From Montifringilla adamsi (taxonomy: Eukaryota > Chordata > Aves > Passeriformes > Passeridae), in contig JAGGNK010008337.1 in NCBI GenBank assembly GCA_017590115.1, positions 8,113,609-8,177,608 of the forward strand: a stretch of 64,000 nt of DNA. Direction: 5' to 3'. The position numbers and the translations under genes are program-made. Below the pieces are notes generated by a model. It searched no databases, had not been told where the DNA came from, and worked only from the letters and a program-made list of their open reading frames with translations. Shown here one piece after another: positions 49,291 through 60,765 of this stretch (within the stretch, counting starts at the first letter, position 1; each line of letters opens with the position of its first letter).

Positions 49291-51945
49291 TGGAAAATGT
49301 TAGAGCCATTGTCCAGAGAAACTGGGGATTCAGTTTCTCAGCGTGAAGTCTCTAGCGTGCTCAGGTCCCTAAGATGTTGCTGCATCCTTTCTATATTTCC
49401 ATTTCCTCCGCTTGAATTAGGAATTGCTTACTGCAAGAGGAGCTTAGAGTCTGAACACTACAAAAGCCCCTGGAATACAAGGCTAAATACAAACATTCGA
49501 GCTGAAAGTGAAATAACCACATTAATAAAAAACCAAACCAAACCCAAACAAAATAATCCATGACTCATTAACCCATACCTCAAGTCTCTCACAGTCCATT
49601 TCTGGCTGCTGTTTCTGCTACTGTGGCCACCACAAAAGCCTTCCTTGTGATATGGGGAGTATCCTCCCTCTAGCCCTGCTTTCAAAGAGCTACTGCCTGC
49701 CTTTAATTGCTTCATGTGCTTCAGGTGGCTTAATTCTTTAACAAGTCTGAAATACTTAAAGTTCTGATTAAAGTACTATGCATGTGTGGGTGGGATAGTG
49801 TGTGCAACACGTAGAAGCCATTGCTACTCCAGCGTGCTTGCTCTGAACCTGGGGATGTGTTCCAGAGGAAAACTTGCCCCTTTTGCAATACCTCTGAGTT
49901 TTCCTGTGGAAGGACTGGTGTGTGTGTGAACTTCCAGGTGCAATGCATTGTGCTTGGGTGTTGTTTGCACAGCCCTTGTGTGCAGCCACCTGAAGAACCT
50001 CAGGTGATGAATCAAGGACAATCTCTGGAGCTGAGTTCTCTCATGGGGCTTTAGGTTTCCTGGGGCTTAGTTTCCCACTTTAGAGAGAGAAGTTCAAAAC
50101 CAGAGCTTTCAAAGCAAGTGTAGTTTTCTGTGGGCATTGAAGACACCACATCTTCAGTGTGAACATACAGAAAAAAAAGCCTGACTTACCACCCCTTTTT
50201 CTTTATCCAAATTATCTGACACTTCACAAAGCACACTAGAAAACCCTCTGTGTTCTCCCTTCATCCCAGAAGGACAGTTCCCCATGAGACATCCTTATGT
50301 TGAAAGTGGCTTGAAGTGTGGTTCTCTGCTGGAGTTCTCTTCTGGGTGCTGCTGGGGGTAGCCAGTGTTGTGCCTTCCCTCATACAGAAGGTGCCTGGGG
50401 AGGAAGGACAGATTGCCCTCCCTTCCTGAAGGTGAGTGTTCGGGGCTCACGCTCCATGCTGGTTGAAAGCCTGGCAGTTGAATCTGGACTATGCAGCTAT
50501 GTTGTTTGTGGCAGGCTGGACCAGCACGAAATGGTTTTTAATTTTATTTTCAATTCTATTTCTTTTTTTTTAAATTTGTTTGCCCTTTGATGCAGTGATT
50601 TCAGCAGTACGGTCTGTCCGGCTGTGCCGCTGCTTCTCCTGGTGCCCTGCTGCAGAAGTAGCAAACCAAACAAACTACAGATGAAAAGGAATCCTTCCCA
50701 CAGCCTGGCAAAATGCAGTGATTTGGAGATGCATCCCAAGCTCAGTATGCAAAGCATGGCATTTAGTTTGTACATAAATGAACCGTTCTGTTAATGAAGC
50801 TGCTAATATCACGTGCATTTTGAGAGAAAACTTAGTCTGAGATGACACACCTGACTAGAATACAGCTATTTACAATCTCAGCCACATCCTGTCATGTATC
50901 ACATAGCCCACACAGAAGGGGAAACAGGAGGATCACGAATCTACTGGCAGGAATGTTCAAGGTAAAAAGAGATTTTCTGTCATTGTTGTGCTTCAGCCAT
51001 CTCAATGAGCTGAGCAATGCTTGTAAAACAGATAAGATTTGCAGTGGTGTGAAGCAGTCACATCAAGGATGTGAGCCTGTTCCCTGCAAAGTAAATGGCA
51101 AAATTCCCATCAGTTCTTGTGGTCCAGATTTATAACATGTTGAAGTGATGTTTCACAGGCTCGCTGTGTATTTCTGCCTGCTTAGCTGGAGAGTGTGACT
51201 GTGTTTAGGTGTTAATGGAAGTCCTCTATTTCTCAGTCCCTAAATTCATCCCTCATCTGTTCTGCATGTAGTTGTCATTTGAGTGTAGACTCTGCAATAG
51301 CAAAGAAGGGTCAGAGACCACCGGAGTAGACAAGAAAATGGGCAACATTGAATTAATCAAGATTTCCACTGCTTGGAGACTGGTGCATTTGAGGTTTTCA
51401 TTAGTGCCCTGTGCCTCAGAGCAGTGATATCCAAATAGAAATTGCACTCTGATGCAGGCTTCCAAATCCTTGGGCAGTCTCTCACCATCTGAAAGCCTCT
51501 TCTTTTTAGTTAAATTATCTTTTCTCTGTTATGGAAGTCACCTTTGAGGGTGACATCTGAAAATTTTAAATATCTGGTTTATTTTCCCTTTGTGCTATTT
51601 ATGTTTAGCAGTAGTACTCTATTTGGACAGTAGAAGTAACACTTTCTCTTTGTTTACAGTCAGTTTATTATCTTCACTTGGTTAATTTTCAGAGTTTTAT
51701 GTAACAACCCAGAACTGCAGGTTTTAAGGTGCATTGTAAACTGTGTTTTAACTACTCATTCCACACATGCTACAAAAGATGTAGTTCACAGGAATTTTTT
51801 CATACATAGGGGATATGGACTTTTCTCTTGCCAAAACTTAAAATTCAGACCAAATACAGTGTAAAAAATCTTGATTAGCCCATCTACTTGTAATCCATCG
51901 TGCCGAATAGCCTTGAAATCACACATTCCTTCCAGTCACTGTGAT
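49291..51945. other. STUM intron 1, unique sequence
   Basis: No exon, repeat or RNA gene is recognised. Confidence 0.55.
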
Positions 51946-51968
51946 GGAAATGTTCTGGATCAGTTTCC
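51946..51968 (+). repeat. 23-bp direct repeat, left copy, flanking intronic LTR
   Basis: The sequence from GGAAATGTTC to AGTTTCC here is repeated exactly at 52403-52425, on the other side of the LTR. It is too long to be an ERV target duplication. If the LTR and one target copy are removed, the two repeats become neighbours about 10 bases apart. This suggests a short tandem duplication that was present before the LTR inserted between its copies. Confidence 0.8.
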
Positions 51969-51971
51969 TAT

Positions 51972-52389
51972 TGTATTTGCAGGGAAGCCCCGGCGAAGGC
52001 AGGGATGATGCATCTGACTCTGTGTTCTCAGAAGGCTAATTTATTACTTTATGATACTATATTATAGTAAAGAATACTATACTAAAGAATACAGAAAGGA
52101 TACTTACTCAATGCTAAAAAGATAATGAAACTCGTGACTCTTTCCAGAGTCTCGGCACAGCTTGGCCCCAACTGGCCAAAGAGTCAAAACAACTCACAGC
52201 AGAATCCAGTGAAACAATCACCTGTGGGGAAACAATCTCCAAACACATCCCACACATGAGCACAACACAGGAGGAGCAAATGAGATAAGAATTGTTTCCC
52301 TTTTCTCTGAGGCCTCTCTCACTGCTTTTCAGCTTCCCAGGAGAAAAACCCTGGGCGAAGGGATTTTTTCAGAGAATGTGAATGTTCTG
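51972..52389 (-). mobile_element. Solo LTR, ERVK-like family A, copy 5 (antisense, in STUM intron 1)
   Basis: On the minus strand the element contains the full family block order: GAAAAAATCCCTTCGCCCAG near its start, the TATAGT-rich tract, then TTAGCCTTCTGAGAACACAG. Flanks TCCTAT (51966-51971) and TCCTGT (52390-52395) match at five of six bases and are the probable target duplication. The LTR is antisense to STUM. It sits between two copies of a 23-bp direct repeat annotated separately. Confidence 0.85.
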
Positions 52390-52402
52390 TCCTGTTGCCG
52401 CA

Positions 52403-52425
52403 GGAAATGTTCTGGATCAGTTTCC
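52403..52425 (+). repeat. 23-bp direct repeat, right copy
   Basis: Exact copy of 51946-51968. It starts 13 bases beyond the right end of the LTR; the extra bases belong partly to the LTR target duplication and partly to the old spacer. Confidence 0.8.
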
Positions 52426-53870
52426 CATGGCCCAGTGCACTCTTTCTCATCTGTGCCTAACAGGGCTGTAGGGCTGAGCTGCAGCGAAGGTGTCCCTGGC
52501 TCAGGCTCCTAAAAAGACTGGGTAGGAAGAGGAGGCAGAGGAGTCAGCGGGCGCTGTGGCAAAAGCCATCGTGCCTTGGCTACCAACGCTCCAGCTCTGC
52601 CACAGGCATTGCAACCTCTGCTCTGGCTTTGGGTTTCTGCAGCAGGCTCTGAGGCATCGGGGCCAAACCGTGCAGTGATGAGCTCTGGAGAGTGGGAGAT
52701 GCAGCTGTCAGCGTGGCTGGAGGGTGCCCAGCGCTGCCGTTCCCGCAGGATTGGGCGCTGTGCCCCTGCCGCCCGTCCGCGCCGCAGATGGCAAACGGGA
52801 GAAGGGCTGGCCGTGCCCTTTAGCTGGCAGACTGTGTTCTCCTGGAGCTGCTGCCGTGTGCCAGTCAGCGTGGGAGGAGATCTGGCTCCTTCTCATTCCC
52901 GGAGCTGATCCATGGGAATCTTGCCCTCCTTCCTCTCTGCTCTTCCTTCTCCCGACATCACGTGTGTGGGAGGGGGGTAAACGAAGGGGGGGAACTTGAG
53001 GGAAATGTGAGAAGTGAGGGAAATTATCTGAAAGTCTGAGGTATTCTCCAAGATTAATCCCTCCTGTCAGGAAGGGGGTGGACTTTTGGATGCCAGCCTG
53101 CGTGATACGTGAACACTATTTTTATGCAGGGAGTAATTGAAATACGGAGCATAAAATGATGTTGGTGCAGGATGGGAGAGCAGCCACCCATGTGCCACCA
53201 AGTAGCCCGTGGAGGAGTTCAGGAGTGCCAGCCTCTCACAGCAGCTACAGAAAGAAGGGGTGATTCCCAGCCCACTCAGCTTTTTGCTTCCAGGGCTCCA
53301 CAGTGCAGCTCTCCTGTTCCCGGGTGTGTCAGCTCCGTATCACGAGTCTTCTGCCATCTGTCTGTTCGCTCTTGACAGAGTTCAAGCACTGCACCTTCAG
53401 CTGTGGGAATGTGGCTTTGCCACTGGGTTCATAGCAGCCAAGCATCTTCTCATTAGAAACCGAGGCTCTCCTGAGCAGAATGAGCTCTCCAAAGAGCTGA
53501 ACAGAAGTACAGAACACAACACTCGAGAAACTCGATGGGATGAGATCTGCATAACATTACCCGTACTCACTTTATTTTTGTGGTTGGAATGGTAAATAGA
53601 TGCCTCAAGCAAACATGCATTGCCTTCATTATTGAAAGAAGGAATTTCAAGGAAAAACCACATTTTCTTATCTACGGTAGAGCAAACAGTGTAATAAAGA
53701 AATTTGGGTTTTCAGACATATAAAATCTCAAAAGCCCTTTGGTATTTATGATGCTTTAATTTTTTTTTTATTTTATTTTAAACATACAAACCAAAGAATC
53801 TGTGTGATTTACAAGCTCATTTGTGGAAAACAAAGGTTTTCTCGAGTGTTTGTGTGAATTCGTGTTTGTG
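52426..53870. other. STUM intron 1, unique sequence
   Basis: Somewhat GC-richer between 52480 and 52980. The 110-codon frame at 52576-52908 follows from that composition, and nothing is recognised in it. Confidence 0.55.
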
Positions 53871-53938
53871 AACATAACACATACAATATTCATTTTAATA
53901 CTTGCGAAAGGCCAATCATAAAATACACATTTTTCACA
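53871..53938 (+). mobile_element. Orphan 68-bp 3' end of the TGTGAAAA LTR family
   Basis: This stretch is identical, base for base, to 7030-7097, the last 68 bases of LTR copy 2, and ends in the same TTTTTCACA terminus. Nothing of the rest of the LTR is recognisable upstream, apart from a TGTGAA at about 53852 that could be the LTR start left by an internal deletion. No 4-bp target duplication is evident. It lies in STUM intron 1 in the sense direction. Confidence 0.8.
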
Positions 53939-56040
53939 GTGAACTTTATTGCTGCAATTTTTAGCTAACATTGCCCTTCAGCCTGTGATGCTGGTAGTGT
54001 GCAGAAAGAAGCTGTTTGTTCATGGGAGCGTAATTAAACAAAGCAAACCTATTGCCAGCAGACTCCACTCTGTCAGGTTTTGTGTTTTGCACTGAAAAGG
54101 TCAAGAAGTTCTTTGTGGTGATTTGTGCTTGTGCAAGGTGGGAAATGAGACCTGCAATAAAATGTGTGCATCCAGGTTTTACTGCTCCGTTACTGGTACC
54201 AGTGGTATCAGCTGTGGATTATCCTCACAGTGAGGTAAAGTTGGGCACAAGAACAGCTGAATCTGAGGTTTCTGCCACCTGCAGGTCTTTGTTCTTTTCA
54301 GTATGTAGAAGGCCATTAAATTCCTATTTTATTTTTTTTTGTTTTGTTTTATTTTATTTTTATAACAACGGAGATTTAAGCGAGAAATATAATTGTATCA
54401 TATAACTTACCTGGCAGATGGTATTGAACAGTCGTTCCACAATCTTAAGCACCACTGGGTAGTCTGAAATATTTTTGTTCCATGAAGTGTCAGGACCACC
54501 TAGAATGACAATCAATCCTGGAAAACTCAAAAAGGTTCACAGGTAATTAGTGAGCTGAAGAAATGGCAAAGTGTTTCAACTTTGTAGGTGCTCGATTGAG
54601 ACAGCTCCACCTGGTGTAACTGATCAGGAAAAAAAGGGGGAAAAAAAGGTATTTTAAATATATTCCTCTTCCTCCCCTTCCTGTGTGTAACACTGGGTTC
54701 CTTCCTTGAGTTTGTGTGCCCAGCCGTGATGGTCACACGTGTATGTGCTGCCATACTCCTCCTCCTCCTGTGCCCTCCTTCACTAACGCAGTTATGGGCA
54801 CCCGTGGCAAACAAGGCACTCTGGTGCCTTGTTCATGACAAATCACACTCAAATATTTAGAATTGTTTCTGTCCTTTGGTTAGATTTTGCTCTTCCCTTG
54901 CTACAGTTGGTAGGAGTCAGCTGTTGAGCTGCACTTGCATTTAAAATGACTTTTTGTTTCATTTGGCTGTCACTAACCCAGGGCTGCAGCCTTGGAATTG
55001 CTGTCCGTGCCAGACCAGCTAAAATGCAAACAAGTTTCTCTGCCTCCCTCGTGCCTTCTGTTTCCACCAAAACAGAAGACAAAAGAAATGGCCAGGGACG
55101 TTTTTGTTCAGTGGTTTTTGTTCCCTGCTGTTGTTGAAGCAGCTCTGTGGAGATATTAATTTCTTAATGAACACATAAGGAGACAGGGTTTGCTCAGCAT
55201 CTTGTAATCTTGTTTGTCATTTAATGCAGTTTGGACAGATGTACTTGAAGATTAAGAGTGAAGGAGCAGAGAAGAGCTGCTAAATGGCCAAGCAAAGCAG
55301 CTGAATTTTAAGGTGGGTTCAAGGCTGTTCCAGACAAAGGGTGTGATGTGGAGGAAACAGAATCAAGTCCAGAAGGAGAAAAGTACATGTGCAGAGATTC
55401 AGTGAGAAGGCAAAAGAACTGAAACTTCTTGCAGCAAGGGAGAAGATGAGTGAAAGGATTTGAAGATTAAAGTAACTTGGATGAGGAGAGTGCTTTTGAT
55501 AGGTGAATTTTTCCTAGTCTGGATAGCAGGAAGGAAGTGAATTTTCTCCTGCTCTGAAACAGTGGGTGTTGGAGAGACCTACAAAGCCTGACAAAGCACC
55601 GTTGCCTGCAGCAGCTCACTGCCATTTAATCTCTCCACCACGAAAAGAACTTTGAGAGCTTCTGAACTGTTCAGAATCACAAAGAGAGGAGCAGGAAGCA
55701 GAAACCAGGTTCCTCAGGCTCTTTTTTACCCATGAAACTGCATGCAGGACCCTGAACACAAATATACCTGCAGCTGGCAGTGTCTGGCACAAAGGAGGAT
55801 TTTAGAACCTGTGCACAGTTTTGAATTTTGTGGAGAAACAAGTGGTTGGATGGTAAAGGGATTCTAAAATTGTCCTAAGGTTTGTAATAAGATAAAGTCA
55901 GTCTGACATGTGACATCCTTTCTCCTGCCTCAGGACTCGTCTTCACTGCAGAGCTTTGCAGCTTTACAGGGACACAGAGGCAGCACCACAGTGGATGAGC
56001 ACAAACTTGGTTGTGCAAAGATGCTGGTCAAAGACAAAAC

Positions 56041-56235
56041 AGAATAGATTATTTCATTTGGAAGGGACCTGCAATTATTGTCTTGTCCAGCTGCCTGCCC
56101 AGGTCAGGGCTGACCAATATTAACATTGACATTAACGTTCATAGTAACAGTAATGTTAACATTAATATGAATATTGTTAAGGCCATTGTCCAAATGGATT
56201 TTAAACACTGACAGGCTTAGGGCCCAGCCTGACAT
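56041..56235 (-). mobile_element. CR1 fragment, antisense, with internal ATTAAC-type repeat
   Basis: AGATTATTTCATTTGGAAGG, GACCTGCAATTATTGTCTTG, CAGGTCAGGGCTGACCAATA and GCCATTGTCCAAATGGATTT match the reverse complement of a CR1 3' end. Between GACCAATATT and TTAAGGCCATTG lies an extra run of about 60 bases of imperfect ATTAAC/ATTGACATTAAC units that the CR1 does not explain. Confidence 0.78.
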
Positions 56236-59200
56236 GAGAAAGAAAAGTTTGTGTCATTGACCTTGTTTAGAGACTGCAGGAAGGTGAAACCTGAGTTTTC
56301 CTGGTTCTGCTGAAGATAAGGAGATTTTTTCATTATGGGAAGAAGCTAATCCCTCTTCCCCTTCCCAGGGTTTTTGAGCATTTATGTTATCTAGTGAAGC
56401 CCAAAGTGAAAATACTGTAAGAACTTGAGAAAAAAAATCACATGCCATTCTATCTAGTTATATTTCATTTGTTGATTTCTGATATTATAAACTTAGGTTT
56501 CATTCTGTGTAGAGTCATGGAAAAAACAAATGGGCAGAACTCAAATATTTGATTTAAAAAAACTCATTTGCACAGTTTGTTCTCTCTCCATCTTACCACT
56601 TAGAAGCTGCTCTCAACCCTCTTTCCTTCAGCAATGCAGACCTTGTAATAAATGCAGTTCAAACTCAGTGTTTCCATTCCAAAGGAGTTACAGACCAAAC
56701 AATTTCTCTCTAACTACTTGACAGCTCCTCAAAAGGCCTAGCACTGCAACCCCAACTCACACAATATTTGGTGTTTCCTTAGAACCTAGTCCCCTGAGGC
56801 TCTTGATTAGATGAGAATCTTTGCTTTCAGGAAAAGAAAAAAAATGTAACTCTTATGGCTGTGGAGCAGGATTTGAAGATAATGATCCTATCTCAAAAGA
56901 AAAAAAAAAAAGAGAGAGAGATTGTGGGAAGAAAGAATGAATTGCCTTTTTTTTTTCAATTCTCAGTTTTGGAGAATCTGAGTCATGATTTTTCAGCACT
57001 GGGAAATGGCAATATTATACTGAGCTTTTAAATTTTAAAAAGAGGACACATTACTAACTAATTTACAGTTCTGCCCTGTTATACAAAACCATGGACATCC
57101 ATGTCTTCGAGCACAGCATCATGAAATACCTTAAATATAAATGAGGTAGTTGATGAAAACTGATGGGCAATACACGAACTCAAATTAAAAATCCCAGTAT
57201 AAACATACCCAAAGGACATGCCTGGAGTGGATCATGGTCAAATCTTGTTAGAGGAAATGGTGAATACAATCAATAGAGGAACTCTTGGAAACATAATCAC
57301 ATTCTCTGCAGGGGTTCATCCTGTACTACATTTCCAGCTTCAGAAATAATGCTTATAATATATGTATAATGCTTATACAAGGAACTGTGCAGGGGACCAA
57401 GGGCATCTTTGGGAATGTGAATTTAAATGTGGCAGATCATTGTCCAGCCTCTCACCAGGCTGTTTGTCTGGGCTGAACTCTCAGCTGGCCACAAGCATTG
57501 GTGAATATCCACACAAAACTTAAATGCTTTGAGATTGTGGATAATCATTTTGTTTTAGTTAAAACTCAAACAAGTTTGTAAAGAATGCAAAAGGGCTAAA
57601 TGGTAAAATTAATCTTGTGATTGTGTTGGGGAAAAAAATTCAGACCAAATAAGAATGCTGCTTAAAAAAAGTGTTTGTGCATTTTTACTAAGTGTTAGTG
57701 TTAATAAACCTTTGAAGAACTGAGATTTATTGTAGACTAAAAAATAGATTTTAATGAGCCACAAGTTCACTATGTTAAAAAGTTCAGTAACTTCACAAAG
57801 TATGAATCAGGATGTTTTTGTGAAAATATTTTACCTGAAATAAGCTAAATGATCACATTAGTATGACACTGTCCATCGGAAATAGTTTTGCTGGTTGAAG
57901 TTAAAAATATGTATTTATTTTCATGTATATCTGTTATGTATGCCACTATGGTGAAGTGAGATCATGGCATTAAAGGAAAGTCTCCTGTAGGCAGAAACCC
58001 AATTGTTGTATCTGTTTAAGAGCATCCATGAAAGAATGGATCTTAGACTTCATAAATTGGTTTTGTTAATCTGCTATTTTTAAAATACTTGCAAGACCTC
58101 TCCTGTTGCCATGACAATTTGATTTCCATAAACATGATATTTTGGATGTGACTGTCCAACAGTGTGTTTGCTGTGCTGTGTGGGGAAAGGAGATGGCAAC
58201 TTGGCACCACAGAAATTACAATGCAGAGAGGCCCACAGAGTCAGACCTCTCACTGAGAGTGGTCAGGACAAGTTCATTATAGTAAGAAAACATAACAAGT
58301 TATTAAAAAATATCAAGTATATCTATATATCTCAAGTTAAAATATCAAGGATCAAGTTATATGTATTTATATTCCCTGTAAATTAGATTTTTTTTTTTTC
58401 ATATCTTCTTGTGAACGCTGTTTTGGAGTGAGGAAACTTCAAGTTTCCACTGAAAATTGGTTCCAAGAATGTAAAGACTAAATTCTGGCTAAAAGTACAG
58501 CTGGGCCTTTTTGGATCTACACACACAAAGCAGCTGTAAGGACACACAACTCTCATTGCCCTGCAACACACTTTGGAATTGCTGTCTTAGTGCAAGGGGT
58601 TCACAAAGGATTTGGGATGGTGAGAAAGGAATGGTCATCATTTGAGACATTTGTCAGGTGTAGCCAGAGGAAAATCCCTCCCTGGCTGAGGGATCAGCAT
58701 GATTTCCCCATACTCTCCTCCTGTCTTTTTGAAATTATTGCCACAATTCAGACCCCTTTCAAAACTCATTTGCACCAGATGAGTTACTCAGTAATCCACT
58801 GAAAGACTTGGAACGCTTTTCCCAGTGTAGTTGGACAATTTGATGAGTGTGGATTCTCTGGATTGGGCCATTAAATTACCTCTCTTGATCTGTTTAATTG
58901 TGAAAGCATTGCCAAATCTTCCTGTCTGTAGTGCAAATCTGATAATGCTTTTTTTGCTGCATGTCTTTCTGCTTTGGCTCTGCATCCAACAAACTGATCA
59001 ATGCCAGGGAAAGTTTAGCAAGTTTTTTACAGAACAAGAACTAAACTTTTTTAAAAACAATATTTTAGACTCAGCATCACAGGATTTTTTTTCCCCCTCC
59101 TACTGAAATTTCATTGTGGCTGCAGAAAGCTTGGCGGGATGGTTTCTTGTGTTGTGTAAATGAGAGAAAAGAGCGCAGGGACTACAATCATTGTCAGTTG

Positions 59201-59556
59201 AGAGTGTAAAAAACATCTCTTGTTTTCTCTTTTACAAGTCAGCATGTAATTTTATACATTGACTTGCATCTGAGTACTTATTTCACTCGGTCCCCCACAC
59301 AGAAATAATGTGGAAGTGGAGTCTCCTGACTCCACTTTGGAGCTGATTCCCTCAGGTCACCCAACCTGGTTCTTGTTTCCTTGGCCAGCTGGACGTGGGT
59401 GCCAGGAGAGCCGACCCCTTCCACGGCGCATTCCGCAGAGCATCCACCCCACTGCAGAGCTGTGGATACAGCTGCACACACACAGGGCAGAGCTTGAACC
59501 AAGCCAAGGGTGTGGAGAGCAGGATGGGGGCACTCTGGGCTCAGCCAGTCCGTGGC

Positions 59557-59609
59557 ACCAGCCCATCCTTACCCAAATAAATGACCAGCCCATCCCAACC
59601 CAAATAACA
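59557..59609. repeat. 27-bp tandem repeat, two units
   Basis: ACCAGCCCATCCTTACCCAA at 59557 is followed by ACCAGCCCATCCCAACCCAA at 59584. It is a short local duplication. Confidence 0.8.
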
Positions 59610-60649
59610 CGACGCTCATTGCTGCCAGAGCTAAGCCTCAGCATTTCTACTTTGGATGGTGAATTCAAGGCAGGGCAGTTAAAAGTAGGATCTGTCTCCT
59701 TGTGCTGTGTGCAGCTGACACTCAGAAGAAGCCTGTGGTGGAGGTGGGAATGGATTTTAGACCAAGCATAATGTTGCCGGGAGCCACTCTTGCTCAGCAA
59801 TTACACAGGGAGCCCTTCTTCTTCTGAGACTGTGGTGATTAAATGGTAATAGTCCACCCTTAGTTGTACTGACACAAAGAACAAAAGATTTTTGTTCTGT
59901 GTGTTAACTAAACATGGTATTTTTGCTACAATACATGTGTGTCTGTGTTCTGGTCTCATATCAGTGCTTTCAGTCCCCCAGATGTTCTTTTTATTCATTT
60001 ATTCATTTGGTGCCAAGGCAGAACTGCACAGGGAGGGTGTCCCCTTGCCAGTTGCTCTGTAGATTCCAGGTCACACTGTTTGGGACACCAGCCCATCACA
60101 TGAACCAGTGCAGAACAGGTACAGCATGTTCCCACTGCAAGCTCATCTCCTTTGTCAGAACTGAGCCCACAACTTACAGAGCAATGTGGTTGTTGAGCCT
60201 CTAGAACTAATTTGTCTCACCTCTGCTCACCTCTTTGGCTCTAGCAACATGAGCTGGCCCCATGAGTGAATTATTTGCTGTAAAGAAGCATTGCAGAGCT
60301 GAGATCTTTGCCCTTTCAGCCAGGGAAGACTCTTCCCAAGTTGTAGTATCAAGCTGGACACTCACTAAGAATTGTATTTCCCAAATTAGCCAGCAGCCAA
60401 AGCTAAAAATCTGGTTTGTGCTGCATCATAAAACTTAATCTGCATTCTCCCTTACAAATGTGGGTTTGTTTTAAATATTTATGACAATTCATCACACACT
60501 AGTAAATGTTCTTCAGTACATATTGTAAAAGGAATGATACCTAAATGACATGATAGCTTACTCCAGTGACTGTGATTTAAGTCTTTCCTGAGAAGTTCAC
60601 TACTTACTGGTGTGAAAAGTGCCAAGCAGCTAGTCAAGCAGTTGCCATA

Positions 60650-60765
60650 AAATCATAGCATCATTTAGGCTGAAAAAGACCTCTAAGATCATCCAGTCCA
60701 ATCATTAACCCCTCACAGCCAGCCCTAAACAACATCCCCAAGTGCCACAGACACCCAGCAGCATT
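60650..60765 (-). mobile_element. CR1 fragment, antisense, 3' end
   Basis: AAATCATAGCATCATTTAGG, CTGAAAAAGACCTCTAAGAT, CATCCAGTCCAATCATTAAC and CCCAAGTGCCAC are the reverse complement of a CR1 3' end, including the terminal ATCATAG remnant. It is short and lies in STUM intron 1. Confidence 0.88.

Larger units (their letters stand above)
53939..60649. other. STUM intron 1, unique sequence
   Basis: AT-rich and unique, apart from the CR1 fragment at 56041 and the 27-bp duplication at 59557. The 153-codon frame at 59310-59771 includes that duplication and has no domain. Confidence 0.55.

Noticed and set aside
47831..49309. A 492-codon minus-strand open frame with Pro/Ser/Arg-rich repeats, plus overlapping frames of 279, 282 and 214 codons
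   Set aside because: The frames run through the GC-rich minisatellite and CpG island, where stop codons are rare. The repeats in the protein follow the DNA unit. STUM on the other strand explains the only conserved piece.
6963..53971. A shared peptide in minus-strand frames at 6963-7385 and 53768-53971
   Set aside because: It is the translation of the 68-bp LTR end present at both sites, not a protein family.
59310..59771. A 153-codon open frame in the STUM intron
   Set aside because: It includes a local 27-bp duplication, has no domain, and an equally long frame exists on the opposite strand.
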